From: Gordonia soli NBRC 108243
GTDB taxonomy: Bacteria > Actinomycetota > Actinomycetes > Mycobacteriales > Mycobacteriaceae
Reading direction: 5' to 3'
DNA: 64,000 nt
Assembly: GCF_000334455.1 (NCBI RefSeq)
Contig: NZ_BANX01000020.1
Location: 1 to 64,000, forward strand
The number at the start of each line of letters is the position of its first letter. Position 1 is the stretch's first letter. Under the pieces are notes generated by a model. That model saw nothing but the letters and a program-made list of their open reading frames with translations, did not search any database and was not told the origin of the DNA. Position numbers and translations under genes: made by a program. Below are positions 35,692-46,280 of this stretch, one piece after another.

Positions 35692-36894
35692 TCAGCCGAC
35701 GGTCACCACCGGCGACCCCACTGCCGTGCCCTCTCCAGTTTCACCCGAGTCGTCCGCAATCCGCAGCGCTTCCTCGATCAGAGTCTCGACGATCTGCGCC
35801 TCAGGCACGGTCTTGATGACCTCTCCCTTGACGAAGATCTGCCCCTTGCCGTTGCCGGAGGCGACTCCGAGGTCGGCCTCGCGGGCTTCACCGGGACCGT
35901 TCACGACACAGCCCATGACCGCGACACGGAGCGGGACCTCCATGCCCTCGAGTCCGGCGGTGACCTCGTCGGCGAGCTTGTACACGTCGACCTGGGCGCG
36001 ACCGCAAGACGGGCAGGACACGATCTCCAACTTCCGCGGGCGCAGGTTCAGCGACTGCAGGATCTGGTCGCCGACTTTGATCTCCTCGGCCGGAGGCGCC
36101 GACAACGAGACCCGGATGGTGTCTCCGATGCCCTGGGAGAGCAACGCTCCGAACGCGACCGACGACTTGATGGTGCCCTGGAATGCCGGGCCTGCCTCGG
36201 TGACCCCGAGGTGCAGCGGGTAGTCGCATTGCGCGGCGAGTTGGCGATACGCCTCGACCATGATCACCGGGTCGTTGTGTTTCACCGAGATCTTGATGTC
36301 GCCGAACCCGTGCTCCTCGAACAGGCTCGCCTCCCACAGCGCGGACTCGACCAGCGCCTCGGGGGTGGCCTTGCCGTACTTTTTGAGCAGCCGTGGATCC
36401 AGCGATCCGGCGTTGACGCCGATCCGGATCGGGATGCCGGCGTCCTTGGCGGCGAGCGCGACCTCCTTGACCCGACCGTCGAATTCCTTGATGTTGCCCG
36501 GGTTCACCCGGACGGCGGCACAGCCGGCGTCGATCGCGGCGAAGATGTACTTCGGCTGGAAGTGGATGTCGGCGATCACCGGGATCTTGCTCTTCTTCGC
36601 GATGATCGGCAGCGCCTCGGCGTCCTCGGGACGGGGGCACGCGACGCGCACGATGTCGCAGCCGGACGCGGTCAGCTCGGCGATCTGCTGGAGTGTCGCG
36701 TTGATGTCGTGGGTCTTGGTCGTCGTCATCGACTGGACCGAGATCGGGTGGTCGCTGCCGACGCCCACCGAACCGACCTGGATCTGGCGGGTCGTGCGGC
36801 GCGGTGCAAGCACCGGCGGCGGACCCGCGGGCATGCCGAGACCGACCGACACGCCGGCCGGACTGGGGCCTGCGGATGTCTGCGGGGCGTTCAT
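35692..36894 (-). CDS. ispG: (E)-4-hydroxy-3-methylbut-2-enyl-diphosphate synthase
   Basis: A 400-residue IspG (GcpE), the [4Fe-4S] enzyme that converts MEcPP to HMBPP in the non-mevalonate pathway. It has the TIM-barrel part with [12 protein letters not shown] and IADIHFQP, and the C-terminal cluster-binding part with Cys in SCPSCGR and [11 protein letters not shown] plus the conserved Glu of NGPGE. The N-terminal 35 residues are a Pro/Gly-rich extension. It is followed by rip1 and dxr upstream on the same strand, giving two pathway enzymes in one operon. Confidence 0.97.
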   Translation of the reverse strand: MNAPQTSAGPSPAGVSVGLGMPAGPPPVLAPRRTTRQIQVGSVGVGSDHPISVQSMTTTKTHDINATLQQIAELTASGCDIVRVACPRPEDAEALPIIAKKSKIPVIADIHFQPKYIFAAIDAGCAAVRVNPGNIKEFDGRVKEVALAAKDAGIPIRIGVNAGSLDPRLLKKYGKATPEALVESALWEASLFEEHGFGDIKISVKHNDPVIMVEAYRQLAAQCDYPLHLGVTEAGPAFQGTIKSSVAFGALLSQGIGDTIRVSLSAPPAEEIKVGDQILQSLNLRPRKLEIVSCPSCGRAQVDVYKLADEVTAGLEGMEVPLRVAVMGCVVNGPGEAREADLGVASGNGKGQIFVKGEVIKTVPEAQIVETLIEEALRIADDSGETGEGTAVGSPVVTVG

Positions 36895-36928
36895 CTCTTC
36901 ACCTCGGTGTTCTGGGGCTGGACGGGAA

Positions 36929-38158
36929 TCAGAAGATCTTGATGGGGTTCACGATGTCGGCGGTCAGGGTGAGGACCATGAAGCCGCCGAGCACGATGAC
37001 CACCGCGTAGGTGACGGGCATCAGCTTCATGTAATCGACCGGGCCCGCGGCGGCGCGTCCGAACATCCGGCACAGCGCGTTACGAAGCCTCTCGTAGAGC
37101 GCGATGGCCATGTGCCCGCCATCCAAGGGTAGTAGCGGCACGAGGTTGAACAGTCCCAAGAAGAAGTTGACGCTGATCAACAGCAGGATGAACGAGTCCC
37201 AGTAGCCGCGCTCGACGGCCTCCCCGCCGAGCACCGATGCACCATAGACGCTCACCGGGGTGTCGGCCGCACGCTCACCACCGGTCACGGCGGTCCACAG
37301 CGCGCCGATCTTGCTGGGCAGCGAGAGCAGCGCGTTCCAGGTCTCCTGGGCGAGATGGCCGGTGAAGACGACCGCACCCGGGATGATGTCGAGGCCGTCG
37401 TAGTGCAGCACCGACGGCGGCGCGTCGTAGGTGATACCGACCATCTTGTAGTTCTCGGTCGCCGATGTTCCGTCGCTCTTGGTCTCGGTGACGCTCACGG
37501 GCTCGGGGGTCATCGTCAGGTCGAGCCGCTGCTCGCCGCGCTGGACCGTCAGGACGATGGGACCGGTGCTCTCACGGATGATCGGGGTCAGATCGGAAGC
37601 CTGCCCGACCGACTGGCCGTTGGCGGCCACGATGGTGTCACCGGGCTGGATACCCGCCCTGCCGGCGGGTCCGGTGCCCGAACACGGCGACTTGGTCTGA
37701 CCGTCGGCCGAGCTGTAGGTGATCGACGACGAGACACAGTCGATCTGCGCGACTTTGGCCGGGGTGGGCGGTGCGGCGATGTTGGGAAGCCCCCAGACCA
37801 GGCCCGCGACGACGATCAGGACGAATCCGAGGATGAAGTTCTGGGCCGGACCGGCGAAGAGCACGACCAGCCGCTTCCAGGTGACCTGCTTGTACATCGC
37901 GCGCTCACGCTCGTCGGCCGTCAGCTCCTCGTAGGGCGTCATCCCGGCGATGTCGCAGAACCCGCCGAGCGGCAGTGCCTTCACGCCGTACTCGGTCTCA
38001 CCGCGCCGGGTGGACCACAGCGTCGGCCCGAAGCCGACGAAGTAGCGGCGGACCTTCATGCCGGTCGCCTGTGCGGCCCACATGTGGCCACACTCGTGCC
38101 ACGCGACCGACAACAGCAGCGCCGCGGCGAAAAGTGCGACACCGATCGCGAAACTCAC
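36929..38158 (-). CDS. rip1: Site-2 intramembrane metalloprotease Rip1/RseP family
   Basis: A 409-residue M50 protease from a GTG at 38158. The zinc site is HECGH (21-25) in TM1 plus D346 in [12 protein letters not shown] (TM3). A periplasmic PDZ domain (about 160-250) includes [23 protein letters not shown]. In mycobacteria Rip1 cleaves anti-sigma factors and thereby controls mycolate and envelope genes. The start overlaps the dxr stop (GTGA), so the two are coupled. Confidence 0.95.
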   Translation of the reverse strand: MSFAIGVALFAAALLLSVAWHECGHMWAAQATGMKVRRYFVGFGPTLWSTRRGETEYGVKALPLGGFCDIAGMTPYEELTADERERAMYKQVTWKRLVVLFAGPAQNFILGFVLIVVAGLVWGLPNIAAPPTPAKVAQIDCVSSSITYSSADGQTKSPCSGTGPAGRAGIQPGDTIVAANGQSVGQASDLTPIIRESTGPIVLTVQRGEQRLDLTMTPEPVSVTETKSDGTSATENYKMVGITYDAPPSVLHYDGLDIIPGAVVFTGHLAQETWNALLSLPSKIGALWTAVTGGERAADTPVSVYGASVLGGEAVERGYWDSFILLLISVNFFLGLFNLVPLLPLDGGHMAIALYERLRNALCRMFGRAAAGPVDYMKLMPVTYAVVIVLGGFMVLTLTADIVNPIKIF

Positions 38159-39348
38159 GTACTCACTCCGTCCGCATGGGCCGCGACCAGCGAGGCCGCA
38201 CGATCACGGGCCCACCGGTCGGCGGCGAAGACCTCTTCCACAGTACCCGGCGTCGTGCGCCACTGATCTGCCTCGGCGAGCACGTCGGCGATGATGCCCA
38301 CTATCCGCGGGAAGGGGATGGCACCTGCGAAGAAGCCGTCGGCGGCCGCCTCGTTGGCGGCGTTGTAGACCGCCGTCAGACTGCCGCCCGCGGTGCCGGC
38401 CGCGCGCGCCAGCTCGATTGCCGGGAAGACCTGGTCGTCCACGGGCTCGAAGGTCCATTGCGCGGAGGTCGAGAAGTCGCAGGCGGTGGATGCGCCGGGT
38501 ACGCGGTCGGGCCACCCCAGCGCCAGTGCGATGGGTAACTTCATCGACGGCGGTGAGGCTTTCGCCACGGTCGCGCCGTCGACGAACGTCACCATCGAGT
38601 GGACGATCGACTGGGGGTGCACGGTCACGTCGATGTGGTCGTAGGCGACGTCGAACAACAGGTGCGCCTCGATCACCTCCAGCGCCTTGTTCACCAGGGT
38701 CGCCGAGTTGAGGGTGATGAGCGGTCCCATCGACCACGTCGGGTGCTTACCCGCCTGTTCCGGGGTCACATGCTCGATCTGCTCGGCCGTCCAGCCGCGG
38801 AACGGACCGCCCGATGCAGTGAGGACCAGTCGGTCGACCTCGTCGGGGGTCCCCGAGCGCAGGCACTGCGCGATGGCCGAGTGCTCTGAGTCGACCGGGA
38901 CGATCTGACCTGGCGCAGCGGCGTCGAGGACCAGCGCTCCCCCGGCGACCAGGGACTCCTTGTTGGCCAGGGCCAGACGCGCGCCGGACTCCAGCACCGC
39001 CAGGCTGGGCCGCAACCCGATCGACCCGACCACCGCGTTGAGGACCACGTCGGCGTCGGCCTCACCGATCAGTGCGCAGATCGCGTCCGGCCCACCGAGG
39101 ACCGCACCGTCCAGACGGCGTCCCAGTACATCAGCGGCAGCGGCGTCGGCGACCGCGATGCGCGATGCAGGGACCGACCAGGTGCGGGCCTGCCTCTCGA
39201 GCACGTCGAGGTTGCCACCGCCGGCGGCCAGACCGACGAGCTCGAACCGCTCGGGATGTTCGGCGATGACCTCGAGGGCCTGGACCCCGATCGAGCCGGT
39301 CGACCCGAGGATGAGCACACGTGTCGTCACCGGTTCATTGTGGACCAC
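38155..39348 (-). CDS. dxr: 1-deoxy-D-xylulose 5-phosphate reductoisomerase
   Basis: A 397-residue Dxr. The NADPH motif [18 protein letters not shown] begins the protein. [35 protein letters not shown] and [26 protein letters not shown] carry the metal and substrate ligands. It makes MEP, the committed isoprenoid precursor and the fosmidomycin target. Start codons are GTG at 39348 or GTG at 39330; the second is closer to the conserved strand. Confidence 0.96.
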   Translation of the reverse strand: MVHNEPVTTRVLILGSTGSIGVQALEVIAEHPERFELVGLAAGGGNLDVLERQARTWSVPASRIAVADAAAADVLGRRLDGAVLGGPDAICALIGEADADVVLNAVVGSIGLRPSLAVLESGARLALANKESLVAGGALVLDAAAPGQIVPVDSEHSAIAQCLRSGTPDEVDRLVLTASGGPFRGWTAEQIEHVTPEQAGKHPTWSMGPLITLNSATLVNKALEVIEAHLLFDVAYDHIDVTVHPQSIVHSMVTFVDGATVAKASPPSMKLPIALALGWPDRVPGASTACDFSTSAQWTFEPVDDQVFPAIELARAAGTAGGSLTAVYNAANEAAADGFFAGAIPFPRIVGIIADVLAEADQWRTTPGTVEEVFAADRWARDRAASLVAAHADGVST

Positions 39349-39399
39349 CCGGCCGTCGGCGGACCGACGCCCCGATCCGCCGCGCCGCGGTCGTCGATG

Positions 39400-39418
39400 C
39401 CCGACACCACGTGTCGGG
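39400..39418. promoter_or_regulatory. Inverted repeat upstream of the DUF2631 gene
   Basis: CCCGACAC (39400-39407) and GTGTCGGG (39411-39418) are perfect 8-base arms around CAC, in the space between the divergent dxr and DUF2631 genes. It could be an operator centred on CACGTG or an RNA hairpin. A plausible -10 TATGCT for the rightward gene occurs at about 39483-39488. Confidence 0.4.
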
Positions 39419-39545
39419 GCGATCGGTACGTCGCGTCGCGCGCATCCCGCCCGGTGCCGCCGACCCGCGCACGGGTTCGGGTTATGCTGATCCCGAACTA
39501 CTACCGACTGTCAGACTTCTGACGTCCGCGCAGTGAGGAGCCATC

Positions 39546-39821
39546 GTGGCAAGCACCGAGGTCGAGCACCATGACGAGGTCGACACCGGATGGGTGCGCG
39601 AGCCCGCGGATGCACCGTCGGCGCGCTTCGGATGGCACGGCCAGGGCCGCAAGACCTTCGCGATCGCCGGCTGGTTCTGCGTTCTCGCCCTGCTCGGGAT
39701 GCTGATCGGCAACCACATCGGCCATGTCGAGGACCTCTACCTCATCGGCGGCGCGATCGTGCTCGCCTACTTCCTGCTCAAGAACACGCTGCCCAAGCGC
39801 GGCAAGTGGCAGCACCGCTGA
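39546..39821 (+). CDS. DUF2631 membrane protein (Rv2876-like)
   Basis: A 91-residue protein from a GTG at 39546 preceded by GAGGAG. The polar N-terminus has GWVREPADAPSARFGWHGQGRKTF, then two hydrophobic spans (IAGWFCVLALLGMLIG; LYLIGGAIVLAYFLLKN) and a basic tail KRGKWQHR. The N-terminal WHG motif and the two spans match DUF2631, found across mycolata near dxr. Function unknown. Confidence 0.85.
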   Translation: MASTEVEHHDEVDTGWVREPADAPSARFGWHGQGRKTFAIAGWFCVLALLGMLIGNHIGHVEDLYLIGGAIVLAYFLLKNTLPKRGKWQHR

Positions 39822-39993
39822 GGTGACCGCTGCGGCCGTGTCCGCAGCGAAGCACACCGCGGCCGAGGGCCGCAGCGACTCGATCCACCCGTGATCTCGC
39901 GGGTGGATTCGTCGTCTCACGGGCCCATCGTCATCACAGGTGTCCGAGTCGGGTGTTCCGCGACCCATTCTGCGCGCGCGCATTCCGACGTGC

Positions 39994-40644
39994 TCAGCCT
40001 GCGACGCGGGACAGGGCCCCATCGATCTGATCGGAGATCGCGCTCCGGAGGTCGTACCGTCCGGAGAAATCTGCCCAGTCCCGGATCATCGCCTGAATGG
40101 TGGGAACGTGGTCCAACTCGGTCGGATCGATCGATTCGAACCAGGACCGTTCGTCGGCAGCGCGTGCGGCAAGCGTGTGCTGCCACTGCAGTTCGGATGC
40201 GACCAGGTACCACACCGACCGCCATAGGCTCACCGCGGCGAGCTCGTCCAGTCCCGCTTCTGTGCCCGCGGTCAGGAACTGGTCTGCAAGAACGAGCGCG
40301 GGGGTCCCGATGTTGGTGCCCTGTCGCAGGATCGCGACGATCCAGGGGATCTCCCCCAGCTTCACGTACATGTCGACGGCGATGCCGACCATCCGATCAC
40401 GAGGTTCGCCCGCCGGCGCCTGCCAGGGAATCCGGGAGGCGATCTCCGACAACGCCATCGACAGCAGCGCCGATTTGTTCGGGACGTAGTGGTACAGCGT
40501 CATCGGCTTGGACCCCAGTGCGGTGGCGAGCCGACGCATGCTGAGCCCGTCGACCCCGTCGCGCTCGAGGATCTCCACGGCGGTGTCGACGATCGTTGCG
40601 CGGTCGAGTGCGGGCACGGGAGGCATCCACCCATCATGCGGCAC
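39994..40644 (-). CDS. TetR-family repressor of the adjacent MFS exporter
   Basis: Up to 216 residues (GTG at 40644; ATG at 40626 is an alternative). The TetR HTH is clear: ATIVDTAVEILERDGVDGLSMRRLATALGSKPMTLYHYVPNKSALLSM. The C-terminal ligand domain resembles the TetR_C_1 type (WIVAILRQGTNIGTPALVLADQFLTAG). It is divergent from the MFS gene at 40717, and the intergenic space holds two identical palindromes that are almost certainly its operators. It should repress the exporter until a drug-like ligand binds. Confidence 0.88.
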   Translation of the reverse strand: MPHDGWMPPVPALDRATIVDTAVEILERDGVDGLSMRRLATALGSKPMTLYHYVPNKSALLSMALSEIASRIPWQAPAGEPRDRMVGIAVDMYVKLGEIPWIVAILRQGTNIGTPALVLADQFLTAGTEAGLDELAAVSLWRSVWYLVASELQWQHTLAARAADERSWFESIDPTELDHVPTIQAMIRDWADFSGRYDLRSAISDQIDGALSRVAG

Positions 40645-40671
40645 GTCACATCGGGTTGGCAGACGGGGTGT

Positions 40672-40700
40672 CGTACGCGTACGGTTTCGTACGCGTACGA
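40672..40700. promoter_or_regulatory. Tandem palindromic TetR operators
   Basis: The perfect palindrome CGTACGCGTACG occurs twice, at 40672-40683 and 40688-40699, with centres 16 bases apart. The second copy extends to a 14-base palindrome TCGTACGCGTACGA (40687-40700). The pair lies 17 bases before the MFS ATG and 28 bases before the TetR start. Two repressor dimers could bind side by side and shut off both genes. Confidence 0.8.
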
Positions 40701-40716
40701 ATGCGAAAGGATCCGC

Positions 40717-42117
40717 ATGACCACCACCGACATCTCGGCCGTCGCAGCACGGCGGGGCGCTCTGCTGACGACCGTCTTCGTCCTACAGTTCCTGGTCGCA
40801 CTCGACATGTCGTTGCTCAACATCGCGCTGCCGGCCATCAGATCCGATCTCGGTTTCAGTGCCGCCGGCCTGCAATGGGTTGTCACGGCGTATCTGCTCA
40901 CCTTTGCCGGATTCATGTTGCTCGGTGGACGCCTCGGCGACCTGTGGGGGCGCCGACCGGTGATCCTGGCAGGCCTGACGGTCTTCGGGATCGCCAGCAT
41001 CGTCGGCGGATGTGCCACCACGCCATGGGTTCTCGTCACTGCACGCGCAGCTCAGGGCATCGCCGGGGCAATGCTCGCGCCGGTGTCGCTGGCGCTGGTC
41101 AGCGGCATCGAGGAACCCGCTGCGAAGAAGAAGGCGATGGGGATCTGGGGCGGTGCCGGTGCAGCGGGCGGCGCGGTCGGAGTCGTTCTCAGTGGCATCC
41201 TGACCGACTGGTTCAGCTGGCGCGCAGTGCTCTTCGTGAACCTTCCGATCGTCGCGATCGCCGTGGTCGCATGTCTTGCGGGGGTCGCATCCACCCGCCG
41301 TCGCACCGACGTGACCCTCGACATCTGGGGCGCCGCCCTCGTCACCACGGGTGTGGCGGCGCTCGTCTACGCAGTCACCTCCAGCACCGACAACGGGTGG
41401 TCCGCCCCGTCAACCATCATCGGGATCACCGTGGGCATCGTCCTGATCGCGGCCTTCGTCGTCGTCGAGCGGACGATCACACATCCGTTGATGCCGATGC
41501 GAGTGCTCGGGACGCGGAGCATAGTGGGCGCCAACGTCTTCGGATTCATGCTGTCCGCCGGCCAGCTGGCCGCGTTCTACTTCTGTTCGCTGTACATCCA
41601 GACCATCTGGGGTGTCGAACCCGTCATCGCAGGGGTGCTGTTCTTGCCGTTCTGCGCGTTCATCGTCCTCGGCATCATCATCGCCGGGAAACTCTCCGCC
41701 GCAATCGGGACGCGGGCGACCCTGACGCTGCTCGGGATCGTCGGTGCGGTCGGCCTGGCGCTGTTCGCCACGATGTCCTCGGAGTTCGACTTCTGGTTGG
41801 GAATCATCCTGCCCTCGATCTTCGCCGCCATCGGCATCGGCGGCTCACTCATGCTCATCGGCAGCGCCGGTACCAGCGGCGTCGCCCCAGCCGATGCCGG
41901 GGCAGCGTCAGGGGTGCTCAACAGTTCCCGACAGTTGGGTGGGTCGATCGGCCTGGCGGTCCTGGTCACCATCGCCGCCGCGTGCACCGACATTCGCACC
42001 GGCTATCAAGCGGCCTTCGCCGCCGGGGCGGCGCTTCTGGTGGTCGGGAGTCTGGCGGCGTGGCTGATCCTGCCACGGGTCTCCTCCACCGCGACGACAG
42101 CAACGGCAACGGGCTGA
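40717..42117 (+). CDS. MFS drug exporter (14 TM, DHA2/EmrB type)
   Basis: A 466-residue exporter from the ATG at 40717. TM1 VFVLQFLVALDMSLLNIALPAI, motif A GGRLGDLWGRRPVI, and TM5 GGAVGVVLSGILTDWFSWRAVLFVNLPI carry the typical DHA2 motifs. It is divergent from a TetR gene that should regulate it. The likely substrates are hydrophobic drugs or metabolites. The upstream in-frame extension is intergenic and overlaps tetR, so it is not part of the gene. Confidence 0.9.
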   Translation: MTTTDISAVAARRGALLTTVFVLQFLVALDMSLLNIALPAIRSDLGFSAAGLQWVVTAYLLTFAGFMLLGGRLGDLWGRRPVILAGLTVFGIASIVGGCATTPWVLVTARAAQGIAGAMLAPVSLALVSGIEEPAAKKKAMGIWGGAGAAGGAVGVVLSGILTDWFSWRAVLFVNLPIVAIAVVACLAGVASTRRRTDVTLDIWGAALVTTGVAALVYAVTSSTDNGWSAPSTIIGITVGIVLIAAFVVVERTITHPLMPMRVLGTRSIVGANVFGFMLSAGQLAAFYFCSLYIQTIWGVEPVIAGVLFLPFCAFIVLGIIIAGKLSAAIGTRATLTLLGIVGAVGLALFATMSSEFDFWLGIILPSIFAAIGIGGSLMLIGSAGTSGVAPADAGAASGVLNSSRQLGGSIGLAVLVTIAAACTDIRTGYQAAFAAGAALLVVGSLAAWLILPRVSSTATTATATG

Positions 42118-42164
42118 GTCAACCGCCGAGCACCGAGCGAGGCAGCGCCGTCAAACGAGTGGTG

Positions 42165-43271
42165 TCAGCGCTCCTCGGCGGCCAACTGGCCACACGCCGC
42201 GGCGATCTCCTGACCGCGGGTGTCGCGGACCGTGCACGAGACACCGGTCGCCTGGACCCGTCGGACGAACTCGCGTTCCACCGGCTTCGGGCTGGCATCC
42301 CACTCCGATCCCGGAGTCGGGTTGAGCGGGATCAGGTTGACGTGGACGAGGGAGCCCAGGGCTCGACGGAGCTTCTGCCCCAACATGTCCGCCCGCCACG
42401 GTTGGTCGTTGACGTCACGGATCAACGCGTACTCGATCGACACGCGACGTCCCGTGGTGTCGGCGTAATAGCGCGCCGCGTCGAGGACCTCCTGCACCGA
42501 CCAACGGTTGTTCACCGGGACCAAGGTGTCCCGCAACTCGTCGTCGGGGGTGTGCAGTGACACCGCCAGGGTGACCGCCAGCCCTTCGTCCGCGAGGCGC
42601 CGGATGGCCGGTGCCAGTCCGACCGTCGACACGGTCACCGACCGAGCCGAGATGCCGAGACCGTCGGGAACCGGCGACGTGATCTGGCGCACGGCGTCGA
42701 CCACCCGCTTGTAGTTGGCCAGCGGCTCTCCCATACCCATGAAGACCACATTGGACAGACGTCCCGGCGCACCGAACTCGCCGTCGCGGAGTACGCGGGC
42801 AGCGGCCCGCACCTGATCGACGATCTCGCCGGTCGAGAGGTTCCGATCGAGACCGCCCTGACCGGTCGCACAGAACGGGCACGCCATCCCACACCCTGCC
42901 TGGCTCGAGATGCACAGCGTCGCGCGGTCGGGGTAGCGCATCAGGACACTCTCCAAGAGAGTGCCGTCATGCAGTCGCCACAAGGTCTTCCGGGTGTCGC
43001 CGTCGTCGGCGGCGATGTGGCGCACCGGCGTGAGCAACGGCGGGAAGAGTCGAGCGCCGAGTTCGTCCCGCACCGAGGCGGGCACATCGCTCATCTCCGC
43101 GACGTCGCTGTTGAGTCGGCCGAAGTACTGCCGCGCCAGCTGATTCGCCCGGAACTTGGGCAGACCGAGTTCGGCGAGCGCGGCGATCCGCGCCTCCGCG
43201 TCGAGGTCTGCGAAGTGGGTCGGTGGACGGCCGCGTTTCGGCGCGTCGAACACCAGGGGCAATGACGGCAT
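42165..43271 (-). CDS. rlmN: 23S rRNA/tRNA adenine-C2 methyltransferase
   Basis: A 368-residue radical-SAM enzyme methylating A2503 of 23S rRNA and A37 of some tRNAs. The cluster motif CGMACPFC gives C127, C131 and C134. [40 protein letters not shown] and [20 protein letters not shown] are standard. The C-terminal AAACGQLA supplies the second methyl-carrying Cys. The longer open frame (to 43442) is not conserved; the ATG at 43271 is chosen. Confidence 0.95.
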   Translation of the reverse strand: MPSLPLVFDAPKRGRPPTHFADLDAEARIAALAELGLPKFRANQLARQYFGRLNSDVAEMSDVPASVRDELGARLFPPLLTPVRHIAADDGDTRKTLWRLHDGTLLESVLMRYPDRATLCISSQAGCGMACPFCATGQGGLDRNLSTGEIVDQVRAAARVLRDGEFGAPGRLSNVVFMGMGEPLANYKRVVDAVRQITSPVPDGLGISARSVTVSTVGLAPAIRRLADEGLAVTLAVSLHTPDDELRDTLVPVNNRWSVQEVLDAARYYADTTGRRVSIEYALIRDVNDQPWRADMLGQKLRRALGSLVHVNLIPLNPTPGSEWDASPKPVEREFVRRVQATGVSCTVRDTRGQEIAAACGQLAAEER

Positions 43272-43301
43272 CAGACCATTGTGGCATGTCATGATGGCGT
43301 C

Positions 43302-43682
43302 ATGACCACACCGGAACCGCAGCCGCACGACGCCACGGCCTCGCCCGTCGATCCCGCCGGCGCACCGGAGCACGATCCAGAGCACCGCAAGTTGCTCGCC
43401 GAGCGGAACGCCCTCCGCACCAAGGTCCGCGACATCGAGCACACGCGTACCCGCGCGACGTTCTTCGGACTCGTCATCGGTGCGTTGCTGATGATCCTGC
43501 TGCTGGTCTTCATCCTGCAGAACCTGCGGTCCGAGCAGATCATGCTCATCTTCTGGGAGGTCAACCTACCGCTCGGCGTCAGCCTGCTCATCGCGGCGAT
43601 CGCCGGCGCGCTGATCACCGCGTTGGTCGGCGGCCTCCGGATGCTGCAGATGAGCCGCGCGCTGAAGAGGGCACGCAAATAG
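43302..43682 (+). CDS. LapA-domain (DUF1049) membrane protein
   Basis: A 126-residue protein from the ATG at 43302 (a start at 43281 is possible). The polar N-terminus carries a short coiled stretch ([26 protein letters not shown]). Two membrane spans follow: [22 protein letters not shown], then, after [37 protein letters not shown]. It ends with a basic tail. The spans plus the SEQ-motif loop define the LapA domain. It is divergent from rlmN. Function in actinobacteria is not known. Confidence 0.85.
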   Translation: MTTPEPQPHDATASPVDPAGAPEHDPEHRKLLAERNALRTKVRDIEHTRTRATFFGLVIGALLMILLLVFILQNLRSEQIMLIFWEVNLPLGVSLLIAAIAGALITALVGGLRMLQMSRALKRARK

Positions 43683-43707
43683 TCGCGCCCCGCTCCAGCG
43701 GTTCGCA

Positions 43708-43724
43708 CCGGTCCGTCGGACCGG
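43708..43724. terminator. Hairpin between the LapA-domain gene and cdsA
   Basis: CCGGTCC (43708-43714) pairs with GGACCGG (43718-43724) around GTC, in the 45-base space between convergent genes. Short but perfect; likely a shared terminator. Confidence 0.5.
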
Positions 43725-43727
43725 CCG

Positions 43728-44714
43728 TCACAGGAGGGCGGTCAGCACCGCCCACACGATGAGCGCCGACGGCAGCAGCGAGTCGAGCCGGTCCATGATG
43801 CCGCCGTGGCCGGGCAGCAGACTGCCCATGTCCTTGATGCCGAGATCGCGCTTCACCTGGGACTCGACCAGGTCGCCCAACGTGGCGCACACGACCAGGA
43901 CCGGGCCGAGGATCGCGCCGATCCACCAGTGACTGCCGAGCAGGAACACGACGCAGCAGATCGCGCCGGTGGTTCCGACCACCAGCGAGCCGACCAGCCC
44001 CTCCCAGGACTTCTTCGGGCTGATCGCCGGGGCCATCGGATGCTTGCCGAAGAGGACTCCCGCGGCGTAACCGCCGACGTCCGAGCACACCACGACGACC
44101 ATCAGCGTGGCGACGCGCGCGGCGCCGTGATCCTGGACCACCATGTGCGCACCGAATGATGCCAACAGCGGCAACCACGCCAACACCAGAACCGTCGCGG
44201 CCAGGTTGCGGAGATAGTTCTCCGGCGCGTTGCTGATCCCCTGCGCCAACAACTTCCAGACCATGGCCACCAGGACCGTCGCCGCGAAGGCGACCAGCAC
44301 ACCGGTCTGCCCCCACGGCCAGCTGGACCAGATGATCGCCTGTCCGCCGACGAGCAAGGGCCATAGCGCGATGTCGTAGCCACCGTCGCGCAAACGCTTG
44401 GCGACCTCCCAGGTCGCCACGGCGAAGGAGACCGCGACGACGGCGTACCAGACGGTCGGGACGAAGATCAGGATCAGGATGATGCCGATACCCAGCGAGC
44501 CACCGACGCCGATCGCGGCCGGCAGGTCACGCCCGGCGCGGGACTTCTTGGGTTCCGGCGACTTCTTGGCTTCCGGCGTTGCGGCGGCGCCGGCGCCGGA
44601 CGAGGGGGCGGCAGGGGTCGACGAATCCCCCGGCTCGTCTGCCGGGGTCCGATCTGGGGGCGAATCGGTGGTCATCGTGTCCGAGGGTCGGGTGGGGTGC
44701 CGATCGGCACTCAC
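43728..44714 (-). CDS. cdsA: Phosphatidate cytidylyltransferase
   Basis: A 328-residue enzyme making CDP-diacylglycerol at the inner membrane. The N-terminal 85 residues are polar (Pro/Ser/Ala-rich), followed by about eight spans. The C-terminal signature [37 protein letters not shown] is diagnostic of CdsA. Start GTG at 44714 overlaps the frr stop by four bases; the ATG at 44675 is an alternative. The operon order is pyrH-frr-cdsA. Confidence 0.95.
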   Translation of the reverse strand: MSADRHPTRPSDTMTTDSPPDRTPADEPGDSSTPAAPSSGAGAAATPEAKKSPEPKKSRAGRDLPAAIGVGGSLGIGIILILIFVPTVWYAVVAVSFAVATWEVAKRLRDGGYDIALWPLLVGGQAIIWSSWPWGQTGVLVAFAATVLVAMVWKLLAQGISNAPENYLRNLAATVLVLAWLPLLASFGAHMVVQDHGAARVATLMVVVVCSDVGGYAAGVLFGKHPMAPAISPKKSWEGLVGSLVVGTTGAICCVVFLLGSHWWIGAILGPVLVVCATLGDLVESQVKRDLGIKDMGSLLPGHGGIMDRLDSLLPSALIVWAVLTALL

Positions 44715-45268
44715 ACCTCGAGCAATTCGTTCTCTTTGTGCTTGACCAGCTCGTCGACCTGCGCGACATAGGTCGCCGTGGTCTTGTCCAGATCCTTCTC
44801 GGCCCGCGAGACCTCGTCCTCACCTGCCTCGCCGTCCTTCTGGATGCGCTTGAGTTCGTCGGCTGCCTTGCGCCGCACGTTGCGGATCGAGACCTTGGCG
44901 TCCTCGCCCTTGGACTTGGCCTGCTTGACCAGCTCCTTACGGCGATCCTCGGTCAGCTGAGGGATCGCGACACGGATGATGGTGCCGTCGTTGGTGGGGT
45001 TCACGCCCAGGTCCGAGTTGCGGATCGCGGTCTCGATGTCGCGGAGGCTGGAGGCCTCGTACGGCTTGATGACGACGAGACGCGCCTCAGGGGTGTTGAT
45101 ACTCGCGACCTGCGTGATCGGGGTCAGTGCGCCGTAATACTCGATGTGCACCTTGTTGAACATCGCCGGGTTCGCCCGGCCGGTGCGGATGGAGCCCATG
45201 TCGTCACGGGCGACGCCCACCGCCTTCTCCATCTTCTCTTCGGCATCGAGCAACGCGTCGTCGATCAT
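44711..45268 (-). CDS. frr: Ribosome recycling factor
   Basis: A 185-residue protein that splits terminated ribosomes with EF-G. The sequence is typical: [98 protein letters not shown]. The ATG at 45268 gives the family length. It overlaps cdsA and lies 110 bases from pyrH. Confidence 0.97.
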   Translation of the reverse strand: MIDDALLDAEEKMEKAVGVARDDMGSIRTGRANPAMFNKVHIEYYGALTPITQVASINTPEARLVVIKPYEASSLRDIETAIRNSDLGVNPTNDGTIIRVAIPQLTEDRRKELVKQAKSKGEDAKVSIRNVRRKAADELKRIQKDGEAGEDEVSRAEKDLDKTTATYVAQVDELVKHKENELLEV

Positions 45269-45378
45269 GTTCGTCCTGTTTTCTCTCGCTCGCGAATGTG
45301 TGGTGCTGCGCTCCGAGGACACGCCGTCGGTCGGGCCGCTCGACCCCCGATGGCACGCGACCCTCGACCGTCAGGCGG

Positions 45379-46131
45379 TCATGTGCTGACCAGGGTGCCG
45401 ATCTGCTCACCCGCGACCGCGCGGGCGATGTTGCCGTTCCTCAGGAGATTGAACACCAGCATGGGCATCTTGTTGTCCATACAGAGGCTGAACGCGGTCG
45501 CGTCGGCGACCTTGAGTTGTTTCTCCAGCACCTGCTGATGCGTGATCTCACGGAAGAGGGTCGCGTTCGGGTCGAGTCGCGGGTCGGCGCTGTAGACACC
45601 GTCGACGGCCTTCGCCATGAGTACGACCTCGGCCTTGATCTCGAGTGCGCGCTGGGCGGCGGTGGTGTCGGTCGAGAAGTACGGCATGCCCATGCCGGCG
45701 CCGAAGATGACGACGCGCCCCTTCTCGAGATGACGCTGTGCGCGCAACGGCAGGTACGGCTCGGCGACCTGACCCATCGTGATCGCCGTCTGCACCCGGG
45801 TGGAGACTCCGCGCTTCTCCAGGAAGTCTTGCAGCGCAAGGCAGTTCATCACGGTACCGAGCATTCCCATGTAGTCCGACCGCGCACGGTCGAGACCGTG
45901 TTGCTGCAGTTCGGCGCCGCGGAAGAAGTTACCACCACCGATCACGACCGCCACCTGGACACCGGTGGCGACCACCTCGGCGATCTGGTCGGCGACCGTC
46001 GCGACCACGTCGGGGTCCAGTCCGACACCACCGCCGCCGAACATCTCCCCGCCCAGCTTGAGGAGCACCCGGTGGAAGCCGGACCGGCTGGGTTGTTGCG
46101 TCTCGGGGGTTTCGCTCATCAACATCCTCAT
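45379..46131 (-). CDS. pyrH: UMP kinase
   Basis: A 250-residue hexameric amino-acid-kinase-fold enzyme making UDP. Landmarks are [73 protein letters not shown] and [21 protein letters not shown]. The ATG at 46119 (MSETPE) is an alternative start. It is co-directional with frr and cdsA. The usual upstream neighbours tsf and rpsB are displaced by the gpgS-papA module. Confidence 0.97.
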   Translation of the reverse strand: MRMLMSETPETQQPSRSGFHRVLLKLGGEMFGGGGVGLDPDVVATVADQIAEVVATGVQVAVVIGGGNFFRGAELQQHGLDRARSDYMGMLGTVMNCLALQDFLEKRGVSTRVQTAITMGQVAEPYLPLRAQRHLEKGRVVIFGAGMGMPYFSTDTTAAQRALEIKAEVVLMAKAVDGVYSADPRLDPNATLFREITHQQVLEKQLKVADATAFSLCMDNKMPMLVFNLLRNGNIARAVAGEQIGTLVST

Positions 46132-46280
46132 CCGTCGGTTCAGCCAACATCCTATGTCCCCGGGTGACCGGTCGATGGCAGCACATCACCGATCGCTTCC
46201 GAAGCGCAATGATGAGCCGCGTGTGCGAGCGCGGCACCGAGGCCCCGAGGGCCGATACGGCGACGAACCGAGCAGATACC

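Noticed and set aside
40596..42560. Long Arg-rich plus-strand frame over the MFS gene
   Set aside because: Shadow frame of the exporter; runs through the intergenic space and into antisense rlmN.
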